Positions 35,892-44,011 of a stretch of DNA of 64,000 nt are shown here, in pieces (the first letter of the stretch is position 1; each line of letters opens with the position of its first letter). The stretch is from Blastocatellia bacterium (lineage in GTDB: Bacteria; Acidobacteriota; Blastocatellia; UBA7656). The notes beneath the pieces are model-generated. The model had not been told where the DNA came from. It did not search any database and saw only the letters and a list, made by a program, of their open reading frames with translations. Position numbers and translations under genes: made by a program. The stretch is taken from assembly GCA_035275065.1 (NCBI GenBank), contig DATENM010000004.1, positions 27,198 to 91,197 of the forward strand, given 5' to 3'.

Positions 35892-36641
35892 ATGAGCCGC
35901 CAGGATGGCATCATCTATGTCAAACAACAGGGCGCTATGCGCACGGGCACGAACCTCGTCAAGTTTGCGCTCGAAGAAAACTTCACCAATGTGCGCGTGC
36001 TGGTGAACATCGGGCGCTGGAAACACGCCGGCGCCGAGACGCCCTTCAACTGGCACGGCCTGGACTGGGAAGGCGAAGGCAGGAGCGTTGAAGTCTTCAG
36101 CCGCATCAGCCGTGATGAACTGTCGGCGGCCCGCGCCGCCGTTGAAGCGGGGGCGGTGAGGTTCGCAATCAGCGTCCGGGGCGTCTACTCGTGGCTGGTC
36201 AGCTATCTGAGATTCACCCGCGAAAATAATAATGAGCCCGTCGTGCCGCTGGCTGATTTGCCGGGAGACCGCATTGTCGCAGCGTTGGCTGAATGGAATG
36301 CGCTGTACCGCAGCTATCTGCCGCATGTGGCGGATGAGCCGCGCGCCCGGGTCTTTCGACTTGAAGACTTGTTGAACCACTTCAGTGCCACTTTAGACAG
36401 CGTACGGCACTTGTGGGGGCTACAGCCGCGCCACCGGCGTTACGTCAAGCCGGCCCGCTATCTGCGAGCCGGCATTGATGGGCAGAGCCGCGCAGAGCTG
36501 CTGCACCCATCCCGCCAGTTCGACCGCCGCCGGTATGCTCCCGGCGCGCATCTGACGCAGTTCGATGATCCACTGCTTGCGCTCGTCCGCCAGTCCGTGG
36601 ATAAAGAAGTGGTGTCGGCCTACGGCTATGATCTCCTGTAG
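35892..36641 (+). CDS. sulfotransferase-like protein
   Basis: A 249-aa protein. The N-terminal QGAMRTGTNLVKFAL resembles the 5'-phosphosulfate loop of PAPS-dependent sulfotransferases (RxGTxxL). RFAISVRGVYSWLVSYLRF could be the 3'-phosphate region, since an Arg-rich strand followed by a helix is usual there. The match is weak and the donor is not certain. Next to glycosyltransferases, a carbohydrate acceptor would fit. GGAG precedes the ATG. Confidence 0.5.
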   Translation: MSRQDGIIYVKQQGAMRTGTNLVKFALEENFTNVRVLVNIGRWKHAGAETPFNWHGLDWEGEGRSVEVFSRISRDELSAARAAVEAGAVRFAISVRGVYSWLVSYLRFTRENNNEPVVPLADLPGDRIVAALAEWNALYRSYLPHVADEPRARVFRLEDLLNHFSATLDSVRHLWGLQPRHRRYVKPARYLRAGIDGQSRAELLHPSRQFDRRRYAPGAHLTQFDDPLLALVRQSVDKEVVSAYGYDLL

Positions 36642-36687
36642 CCCTGACCGCGAGCTGAACCGAGAAGCCGGGCGCGCAGAATCCGCA

Positions 36688-37485
36688 ATGATGATAGGGG
36701 TACTAGCATGCTTATTTGATTGCGCCGGCAACCTGGAGCGCGTTCTTCGCCCGTGGTTCGACATTCGGTCAAAGGTGACTGGCGTCGGCTTCAAAATCGC
36801 GGCGGTCAGTGGGATGTTCAAAGAATACGCCGAGCTGGGCTACCAGGGAGGAGCTTTAGATACAGAAACGGCGACCGAGCTTTTGTGCCGCGAAAAGTAT
36901 CCGTTCGATTATCTCTACATCATCAACAATCCCTATTCAATCACTGAGAGGAGCCAGTTGCGGTTCTTTTCAGAGGCGCAGACCAGAGACTTCGCCTTGC
37001 GCTATCTTCTATCCGAGAAGGTTGATCTGGTGTGGATGTTGGACGGAGACGAGACCTATACGACCGATCAAATCGCCGCCATCGTCCGATACGTTCGCCA
37101 GAACGCTACGGCGGATTGGTATGCGGTCAATTTCAAGAATTACATCTTCGATGGTGCGGTATGGATCGCCGGGTTCCATCCCCCCAGGTTGTTCTGGACC
37201 AGCCGGCACCAGGGAATTAAGCAGTTCTATTCTGACAACGTGATCCTTTATGGCGACGGCAAAAGGTCCGCGGACCTGGAGGGCATGATCATTCCCGAAG
37301 CGACCGCTCACGTGAAGCATCTGACGTGGCTGCACGGCAATGGGAGAAAGAAATATGAGTACCAGATGAGGCACTTCGGCGAATGCTCCTACGTCTGGAA
37401 CTATGAAGAAAACAGGTTGGAATTTAACCAGGAATACTACGATAAATACGGCCTGGCATTGCCGGTGCTGCATGCCGACCGCTAA
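36688..37485 (+). CDS. GT-A type glycosyltransferase (GT2-like)
   Basis: A 265-aa protein. VDLVWMLDGDETYTTDQI contains the DxD motif, followed by WYAVNFKNYIF and HVKHLTWLHGNGRKKYEYQM, the arrangement of small GT2-like enzymes. The frame is open from 36565, but that part overlaps the preceding gene and reads like antisense composition, so ATG 36688 is used (MET-MET start; the second ATG is equally possible). It is followed closely by another glycosyltransferase-like gene. Confidence 0.7.
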   Translation: MMIGVLACLFDCAGNLERVLRPWFDIRSKVTGVGFKIAAVSGMFKEYAELGYQGGALDTETATELLCREKYPFDYLYIINNPYSITERSQLRFFSEAQTRDFALRYLLSEKVDLVWMLDGDETYTTDQIAAIVRYVRQNATADWYAVNFKNYIFDGAVWIAGFHPPRLFWTSRHQGIKQFYSDNVILYGDGKRSADLEGMIIPEATAHVKHLTWLHGNGRKKYEYQMRHFGECSYVWNYEENRLEFNQEYYDKYGLALPVLHADR

Positions 37486-37528
37486 GCCGCGCGGCTCCTC
37501 GCCGCGTGCTGGATTGCCTGAACCCATT

Positions 37529-38257
37529 ATGATGCTCCGCAACATCCAACACGACACGACCCCGATTGTCATCCATAGCCCCGGCCCGATCCGGCGACGC
37601 CTCTTCCAACGGGTGAAGTCCGGCGTTCGGTCGTCGCCTCGGCCCGTCAAAACCGAGGAGATGGATATCACCATTTTTACCTGGAATAATAAACCGACAA
37701 AAGGCTGTTTTGAGCGGAGTCTGGAGGCGCTTGGCTTAGATTATGTTGTGATCGGCAGGGAGGTGGCCGAGTGGCGGAATATCGTTAAGATCGCGCTTAA
37801 CCATGAATTCCTGAAGCGCGTGCGGACGACCTATGTGATGGCCGCGGATTCCAGGGATGTGGTTCTCCTCGACGACCCGAGGCGACTCGTCGAGAGGATG
37901 GAAGCGTTACCGGAATGCCGGATGCTTTTCAATGCCGAGCGCAATCATTACCCCGGCCGATGCCGCAGCAAGAAATTTGAACAGCAGGTCTTCAAACGAT
38001 CAACCAGGGGGGCGGTCTTGAATGGCGACAAGGATTTTTGCTATCTGAATTCAGGAGCCTGGGTGGCAAGGACCGACTTTTGCCGGTCGCTGCATGAGGA
38101 AGCGCTGCGCGTGAAGCCGCCATTGAGCCGTAGCGATCAAGGGGTGTATAAGCTTCTCTACAAAAGACACTACCCAAGCATACAGATCGATCACGACTGC
38201 CAGGTGTTTCTGACTTTATGCAAGACGAAAACGGAAGAGTTCGAAGTCATTCCGTGA
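37529..38257 (+). CDS. PLOD/GT25-like glycosyltransferase domain protein
   Basis: A 242-aa protein. MDITIFTWNNKPTKGCFERSL is the start of a nucleotide-sugar domain, RTTYVMAADSRDVVLLDDP carries the acidic donor motif, and CYLNSGAWVARTDF and LSRSDQGVYKLLY are typical of the glycosyltransferase domain of procollagen lysine hydroxylases and relatives. The segment before residue 45 (TPIVIHSPGPIRRRLF) looks like the end of a similar domain and may be a leftover. ATG 37529 or 37532 is the probable start; ATG 37661 lacks a spaced ribosome site. Confidence 0.6.
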   Translation: MMLRNIQHDTTPIVIHSPGPIRRRLFQRVKSGVRSSPRPVKTEEMDITIFTWNNKPTKGCFERSLEALGLDYVVIGREVAEWRNIVKIALNHEFLKRVRTTYVMAADSRDVVLLDDPRRLVERMEALPECRMLFNAERNHYPGRCRSKKFEQQVFKRSTRGAVLNGDKDFCYLNSGAWVARTDFCRSLHEEALRVKPPLSRSDQGVYKLLYKRHYPSIQIDHDCQVFLTLCKTKTEEFEVIP

Positions 38258-38374
38258 GACAGAGAATTCACTCGCCGCCCGGCTTTGCAAATGCCCTGTG
38301 CGGCGATACGCGGGCGGACAGCAAGTAACCTTCGCCTTCAGTCGGACTGGCGCGCGTCTCATCGGATGCAATGC

Positions 38375-39514
38375 ATGACAGAAGCCCACAAGCAAACCGG
38401 CCCGCGTATTCTGATCGCCCGCCCAGACCATCTGGGTGATGTCCTTTTGACCGTCCCGGCGGCGGCGGCTCTGCGGGCGGCGATTCCGGCGGCGCACATC
38501 AGCTTTTTGGTGACGACCGCGATGGGCGACGTCATAAGGCGCTGCCCCGAAATCGACGCGACCTACACACTGCCCTTCCCACCACTGACGGCCCCGCCCA
38601 ACCCGGCTCAATGGACAGAGATCGTCAATCAACATGCGGATCGCTTACGCGGGCGCTTCGACCTCATTATCTTATCTCGCCCGGAAGACCCCTGGTCGGG
38701 TGAATTGGCGGTCGCCGCAGGCATCCCCCTGCGTGTCGGCTATGCGACTCCTGGGACGGAAACCTTTCTAACCCTGGCGCTGCCATTTAAGGAGGAAGGG
38801 CATGCCGTCATACAAACGCTCCGCCTGGTCGCCGCCGCCGCCGGCTGCTTGGGAGCGACGATTGCCGACGATTGCCAGGCCGCGAGCGCCGGCAGGTTCG
38901 TGCCGACACCATCGGACGAGGCCATTGCCGAAGCGGTCATCCGCGAAGCGCCTTTGGCGGGAAGCCGCCCGATTGTCTTTCAACCCGGCTCTGGATGGCC
39001 CCTCAAAAACTGGGTGACGCGGCGCTGGGGCGAGCTAGCCATTCAAGTCCAAAGGCGCTGGGGAGTGACCCCGCTGGTGCCGGGCGGGCCGGGCGAGGAC
39101 GCGCTGGTGGCGGCGGTCGTCGCGGCGAGCGAGGGGTGTGCTTACGGATTGGCGGGGCGACTATCGGTCGGCGCGCTGGCGGCGCTCTACAGGCGCGCTC
39201 GTGTGGTGATCGGCATCGACAGCGGGCCTGTGCATCTGGCCGTCATGGTCGGTACACCGGTGATTGGCCTCTATGGCCCGCTCGACCACTTGAAGTGGGG
39301 ACCCTGGTGCAGGCCGGAGCGTCAACAGGTCATCCGCGTGCCGCTTTCATGTAGTCCCTGCGACTGCATTTTCGATCCGCCGTGTGGAATATCGACTGAG
39401 CCTCCTTGCATGACCGGGATAACGACTCAGGCGGTACTGAGCGCGGCTGAGTCGTTTCTCGAAGGCCGATGGGCTTCGGGATGGGGTGAAGCAAGCCCGT
39501 ATCCGAGGGAATAG
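38375..39514 (+). CDS. glycosyltransferase family 9 (ADP-heptosyltransferase-like)
   Basis: A 379-aa GT-B enzyme. ILIARPDHLGDVLLTVPAAA is the GT9 N-terminal motif. PIVFQPGSGWPLKNW and VVIGIDSGPVHLAVMVGTP with the DSGPxHLA signature mark the donor domain. The C-terminus has CSPCDCIFDPPC, a Cys-rich segment seen in many heptosyltransferase-like proteins. It acts at the cytoplasmic membrane on surface polysaccharide or glycolipid. ATG 38375 is chosen over upstream in-frame ATG codons because the conserved domain begins at residue 11. Confidence 0.85.
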   Translation: MTEAHKQTGPRILIARPDHLGDVLLTVPAAAALRAAIPAAHISFLVTTAMGDVIRRCPEIDATYTLPFPPLTAPPNPAQWTEIVNQHADRLRGRFDLIILSRPEDPWSGELAVAAGIPLRVGYATPGTETFLTLALPFKEEGHAVIQTLRLVAAAAGCLGATIADDCQAASAGRFVPTPSDEAIAEAVIREAPLAGSRPIVFQPGSGWPLKNWVTRRWGELAIQVQRRWGVTPLVPGGPGEDALVAAVVAASEGCAYGLAGRLSVGALAALYRRARVVIGIDSGPVHLAVMVGTPVIGLYGPLDHLKWGPWCRPERQQVIRVPLSCSPCDCIFDPPCGISTEPPCMTGITTQAVLSAAESFLEGRWASGWGEASPYPRE

Positions 39515-39516
39515 GT

Positions 39517-40356
39517 ATGGAGCATTTACGTCCGCGCTTCTTTATTCTGGGTGTCAATAAATGCGGCACCTCTTCACTCTACCGCTACCTCAACGCAAAT
39601 CCGCGGGTGCTGCCGTGTGCAGAGAAGGAGCCGAATTTTTTCGGCCAGCATCGTCCCGAATACATCGCCTCGCACATTCAGGAATACTATGCGCTGTTCC
39701 CGACCGTCGAGTATAAGGGCGACCTGACTTATGAATGGGAGGCGTCGGATCAGGCCGGCACGACTTCGCCCGTTCGCGTGAGGGTGACTCGTGACCCGGC
39801 GAAACCTTACATCACAGGCGAGGCCAGCGCGAACACCTTTCACGATGTCTCGCCCTCACTGCTCCATCAATACCTGCCAGACGTTCGGCTGATCCTGTTG
39901 ATCCGCAACCCGATTGATCGGGCCTACTCACACCATCGCATGTATCAGCGCTTCCAGGCGGCGGGCCATCAACTGGGCTTTGCGGTGCGGGATTTTGACA
40001 CAGACATTGGCGCGGAGTTGCAACGCTGTGCCCGAGGTGAGGCGACGCTTTGTCTTTCACCGGGTTTTTACGTAGATCGGCTACAGCAATGGGTTTCAGA
40101 ATATGGCTGGGAGCAGATGCGCGTCATCGTCACGGAAGAACTCGCACAAGCCGAGGGGGCAAAAGCGATCATGCGAGAACTGGAAGGTTATCTTGGACTG
40201 CCGGCGCACGATTACGGCGACCTTCTGACTCGACGGTTCAATCATGCTGCGCCTTCGGAGATACCGCCCGCTTTACGGGCGCGACTGGCCGAGCTTTATC
40301 GCCCGCATAACCAGCGCCTGCAAGAATATCTCGGGCGCGAACTGCCCTGGGATTGA
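39517..40356 (+). CDS. sulfotransferase-domain protein
   Basis: A 279-aa PAPS-dependent sulfotransferase. The 5'-phosphosulfate-binding loop FILGVNKCGTSSLYRYL is at 8-24. EKEPNFF follows, and the 3'-phosphate motif VRLILLIRNPIDRAYSHH is in the middle. It transfers sulfate to a hydroxyl or amino group of a carbohydrate or lipid. The gene begins 2 bp after the GT9 stop, so it is co-transcribed. Together they suggest a sulfated glycan or glycolipid. Confidence 0.87.
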   Translation: MEHLRPRFFILGVNKCGTSSLYRYLNANPRVLPCAEKEPNFFGQHRPEYIASHIQEYYALFPTVEYKGDLTYEWEASDQAGTTSPVRVRVTRDPAKPYITGEASANTFHDVSPSLLHQYLPDVRLILLIRNPIDRAYSHHRMYQRFQAAGHQLGFAVRDFDTDIGAELQRCARGEATLCLSPGFYVDRLQQWVSEYGWEQMRVIVTEELAQAEGAKAIMRELEGYLGLPAHDYGDLLTRRFNHAAPSEIPPALRARLAELYRPHNQRLQEYLGRELPWD

Positions 40357-40381
40357 GTGGCCCAAGAATCTAAAAACATCA

Positions 40382-40663
40382 TCAGCGGTTGAAATTGAAG
40401 CGTATCCTGCCGATGACCTTCACCGGCTCGCCGGCCATTTTCGTCGGCTTGAACTTCCACTGCCTGGCCGCCTCAATCGCTGCCTCGGCGAGCGTCTTGT
40501 CACCCGACACGCCGATGGCGGAGATGACGTTGCCTTCCTCGTCCACTGTAACTTCGATCAGCACCTCGCCGGCAATGCCGGCGGCGGCGGCTCCAGGCGG
40601 GTAGGCGGGAGCCACGCGCTTGGTCGCGCGCTCCTGTAGCACGCCGCTTGACATGCGTATCAC
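40382..40663 (-). pseudogene. TonB C-terminal domain remnant
   Basis: 93 codons encode only a TonB-type C-terminal domain (ATKRVAPAYPPGA, GEVLIEVTVDEEGNVI, AIEAARQWKFKPTKM). Upstream in the same frame, GPPKVIRMSSGVLQ continues the usual family sequence, but a TGA stop lies eight codons before the GTG at 40663. No membrane anchor or Pro-rich spanner is present. It is probably the tail of a truncated energy transducer. A short functional protein is less likely. Confidence 0.65.
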
Positions 40664-40808
40664 CTTGGGCGGGCCGCGGCACGTTCACGCATTGAATTAC
40701 GATGGAGTGAGCGTAGAAGAACTTCATCTCAATCCGCCTGTGACCAGCCTCTATAGTCCAACCAGACTGCCAACCACGGTTGTGGTACTCATTAATACGC
40801 GTTGCGCT

Positions 40809-41561
40809 TTATTCGGGCCATTGCCAGCAGCGCAGCCGCCAGCCGCTCCCCTCGACGACGAGAGCCGCCTTGAAGCCCGACTCTAGAACCAGCTCGGCCA
40901 TAGACCAGCGCGAGGCTTCCTGCGCATCGCTCCTGCTTTCTAGCAGCTCGGCTGGTTCACCCGGCCTCAGCGAGACGTCGAACTCATCCAGAGGCTGTGA
41001 CAAGCCTTTGCCGGTCGCTTTGATGTACGCCTCTTTGCGGGTCCAACAGTTGAAAAAGCCCTCGGCCTTCAGGCCGGCAGGCAACGCGCACAGCACGGCT
41101 ACTTCACTTATTGAGAAGAAACGCTCGGCTATCTGCTCTTCGGCTATTTCGGCGCGTATGTGCTCAAGGTCGATCCCCAGCTCGCGCCCGCGAGTTACTG
41201 CAAAGAGCCCGACCCCACCTGAGTGAGAAAGATTAAAACGGATATCGCAGTCAGGAGCTAAAAGGCATGGCTTCCCGTATGGTCCATAGCCGAAGCGTAT
41301 CTTCTCAGCCGGCGTTGCGAGGTAGCGGCTGAGAATCGCCCGGAGCACCCCGCGAGCCGCGATGAAGTGCTCGCGGTCTTTGTCGAAATAGAATCGCGCG
41401 GCCCGCGCTTGTTCGTCTGGGGTGAGCGTGCCCCAAAAGTCGCTTATCTCCGACTGTGGCCGGGTAAGCTGCGCGCGCCAGACATGCGCCTCATCATCCG
41501 GCAACGAGACCCGTTCGCGCGGCACTTGCCATAATTGCTCGGCAGCATTATCTGCACTCAT
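40809..41561 (-). CDS. 4'-phosphopantetheinyl transferase, Sfp type
   Basis: A 250-aa enzyme that converts apo carrier domains of the neighbouring synthetases to the holo form using CoA. The three Sfp motifs are present: IRFNLSHSGG, ELGIDLEHI (Mg-binding Asp) and FFNCWTRKEAYIKATGKGL (WxxKEA). The frame is open to 41672 from a TTG, but ATG 41561 with GAGG upstream gives the normal family length. It is transcribed divergently from the SbnB-like gene and marks the left edge of the NRPS locus. Confidence 0.9.
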   Translation of the reverse strand: MSADNAAEQLWQVPRERVSLPDDEAHVWRAQLTRPQSEISDFWGTLTPDEQARAARFYFDKDREHFIAARGVLRAILSRYLATPAEKIRFGYGPYGKPCLLAPDCDIRFNLSHSGGVGLFAVTRGRELGIDLEHIRAEIAEEQIAERFFSISEVAVLCALPAGLKAEGFFNCWTRKEAYIKATGKGLSQPLDEFDVSLRPGEPAELLESRSDAQEASRWSMAELVLESGFKAALVVEGSGWRLRCWQWPE

Positions 41562-41864
41562 GCGAATCGCCTCACATACAGGCCGGGGAAGAGGGACACC
41601 TCGTTGCTGCGTCCCTCTCTTCAGAACAATTTTCGCCTTTTGAGGCACACTGATCAAGTAACCTACTTCCAAACGAGATGAGCCGCAGCAACCTTGTCAA
41701 ACAACCGGTGCTTAACTCTCTGTCTCATTCAGTGGTTCACCTCAGCCTTAGGCCCGGCAAGGGGGGGCGGCGCATCTATGGGCATCGTACGCTACAGGTC
41801 TACTCCAATATCAAAGATCGTTCCGTAAAAGTAGAGAGCCTACAAATGGTTTCGGAGCCTTTTC

Positions 41865-41894
41865 TTTGATGTGCTTTGCAGATTGTCATATAAT
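41865..41894 (+). promoter_or_regulatory. promoter upstream of the SbnB-like gene
   Basis: TTTGAT (41865-41870), 18 bp, TATAAT (41889-41894) with a consensus -10. The expected transcript start near 41901 leaves an 80-nt leader before ATG 41980. It excludes the ATG codons further upstream as starts. Confidence 0.5.
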
Positions 41895-41979
41895 TTGCAC
41901 CTGCATGTTAAGCAGCATTCGCGTCATAGGTGATGGCCACTACACGGGCCATCACATGTCAAGAGTTGGAGTGGCCTTT

Positions 41980-43011
41980 ATGAATAACAATCTGACGGAC
42001 AAGGGCAGAGGCATCTATATTCTAAACGCGGAGACGGTTTCGTCGCTCCTGGCCGATGGCGATGCCAGGTTGATCGATCTCGTCCGCGGCGCCTACGAAG
42101 CTCATGTAATGGGGGATTCGTCCCTGCCTCACTCAACCTTCCTGCGATTCCCTGGCCAGGAGAAAAACAGGATTATCGCACTGCCGGCTTACCTCGGCGG
42201 CGAATTTGCAGTCGCAGGGGTGAAGTGGGTTGCCTCGTTTCCCGCCAACGCTGAGCTTGGGATGGATCGGGCTTCTGCCGTCGTCATTTTGAACAGCGCA
42301 CAGACTGGCAGACCACAGGCGATCCTGGAAGGATCGATTATCAGCGCGAAACGGACGGCGGCGAGCGCCGCGCTTGCCGCTCAGCACCTTCATGGCAAGG
42401 AGGTAGACTGCCTGGGGCTGATAGGCTGCGGCTTAATCGGCTTCGAGATCGTGCGATTTCTTATGTCAAACATGCAGGTGAGAAACCTGGTACTGTTTGA
42501 CACCGACATGAGTCGGGCGGAGCATTTCAAGACGAAGTGCCGTAACTCCTTCGCGGGCATTGAAGTGATGATTGCGGGCAGTAGCGCAGAGGTGCTTGGT
42601 GGCTGCTCGCTCACGGCTCTGGCGACTACCGCCGTTAAACCGCATATCAGTGACCTGTCGGCAGTGGCACCCGGCAGCACCCTGCTTCATGTCTCGTTGC
42701 GGGACCTGACTCCGGAAGCGATTCTCGGTTGCGACAATGTCACCGATGACATTGATCATGCCTGCCGGGCCCAAACGTCTTTGCACCTCGCCGAGCAGAT
42801 GTCCGGCAATCGGGCATTTATCAGGTGCACACTCGGAGACATCCTCAGAGGAGATGCTCCGGCGAGGAAAGCCTCGGACTCGATAACCGTATTCAGCCCT
42901 TTCGGACTGGGGGTCCTCGACTTGGCAGTTGCGAAGTACTGCTTTGACCGGGCGGTCGAACAGAACATGGCAACCGTCTTGGAGAGCTTCTTGCCGGAAA
43001 GCTGGGGCTAA
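41980..43011 (+). CDS. SbnB-like dehydrogenase (ornithine cyclodeaminase / mu-crystallin family)
   Basis: A 343-aa protein. FAVAGVKWVASFPANAELG and the nucleotide loop GLIGCGLIGFEIV (about 144-156) mark the family. TGRPQAILEGSIISAKRTAA is the conserved active-site region. The overall pattern is closest to SbnB, which releases L-2,3-diaminopropionate from N-(1-amino-1-carboxyl-2-ethyl)-glutamate. Its usual partner SbnA is not in this window. It probably supplies an amino-acid building block to the NRPS. ATG 41980 has GGAG upstream and follows the promoter. Confidence 0.75.
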   Translation: MNNNLTDKGRGIYILNAETVSSLLADGDARLIDLVRGAYEAHVMGDSSLPHSTFLRFPGQEKNRIIALPAYLGGEFAVAGVKWVASFPANAELGMDRASAVVILNSAQTGRPQAILEGSIISAKRTAASAALAAQHLHGKEVDCLGLIGCGLIGFEIVRFLMSNMQVRNLVLFDTDMSRAEHFKTKCRNSFAGIEVMIAGSSAEVLGGCSLTALATTAVKPHISDLSAVAPGSTLLHVSLRDLTPEAILGCDNVTDDIDHACRAQTSLHLAEQMSGNRAFIRCTLGDILRGDAPARKASDSITVFSPFGLGVLDLAVAKYCFDRAVEQNMATVLESFLPESWG

Positions 43012-44011
43012 TATCGGACGCTTACGGGTCCGCCGCCTGGGAGCGGCTGTGCCGCCGGTTCGCGATCAAGAAAGACCCATGAGATTCACTGGATAGTCAG
43101 GGAGTCGGGGCGCGGCTCCGACTCTCGACAAGGGCTGAATTTAATCCTCGGTTTACATGCCGGACTCATTCTGGACAATCTCACCGCCTAATTTCTGAAT
43201 CACGATTGTAATCTTCCTCTCTTTATGCTTGACACGAGATTAGACTGTGCTATCATCAGGACCTTCAGTAAAGGGGTTTCAATCGCATTAAATTGTATGT
43301 ATGGAACTGGTGGTTAGCCGAATCGGCATAGACGGCGATTCATCGTTACATTACGCACAATCCGGGTAGGGGCCACTCTGTTCTCTGATGGGAAATCCAT
43401 TTGAAGATCGTCTTTCTTAGAGCGATCTTCATTTCCCGAGCAATCTCGCCGATTCAGATTTCTGCCAAAAAACAAAAAATACTAGGCAAGGGTTCCTCAA
43501 GGCTTAGGTTCTGGTTGCCCAAGACGGCTAAACGTGATTGCCCCGTTATTCCTAGAAGGTGGGCGCAGGTAATAGCAAGTGTGACTCAAGCTCTCACGTA
43601 ATTATTAGACGAGCAGGCTAACTGCCTCTCCTAAGCGTAATATAGCAAGTGTCAAAGGTCACTCGTTTGTTGCGGACGGGTAGTTTGCGGTCTGTCCCGA
43701 TAGCGAGTCGCTCTATTATCGCTACGCGCAGGTTGAGGGCGAGGCTGTCTCGCTGGCTGCGAACCTACGTCCGGTCGCGCGAAGGTAGCCGTCAGTAGGC
43801 AAGGCGCGAAAGCCGCCTGCCGCAGGCTTCAGTAGAACGGCGAGCGGTCTGGATGGGCCTGTTGCCACGCTCGCCTCCGGTATCCCTAGAGAGCTGCGGC
43901 GAGGTTGCACCAGTCTCGGGTGGAATCAGGATAGAGGTTCCGCTCTTTCAAGTAGCGTACGCTCCGGGCACGGAGGGGTGACAGTATAAGAGGCATGGAG
44001 TACAGAAGGCC
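43012..44011. other. 1-kb non-coding region before the activator gene
   Basis: No convincing gene. It holds a strong promoter at 43229-43256 and then about 750 bp of leader before the activator ATG. Between roughly 43680 and 43980 the DNA becomes GC-rich with many short complementary blocks (GAGCGAGGCTGT/GCCTCGC-like, GCCGCCTGCCGCAGGC). It looks like structured RNA or a decayed gene, but no known RNA family was recognised. Confidence 0.45.
43229..43256 (+). promoter_or_regulatory. near-consensus sigma-70-type promoter
   Basis: TTGACA (43229-43234), 16 bp, TATCAT (43251-43256). This is the best -35 box in the window. It points toward the activator gene 750 bp downstream. Confidence 0.6.

Noticed and set aside
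43401..43601. 66-codon frame in the 1-kb region before the activator
   Set aside because: TTG start without a ribosome site, and a product with no recognisable pattern. Treated as non-coding leader.
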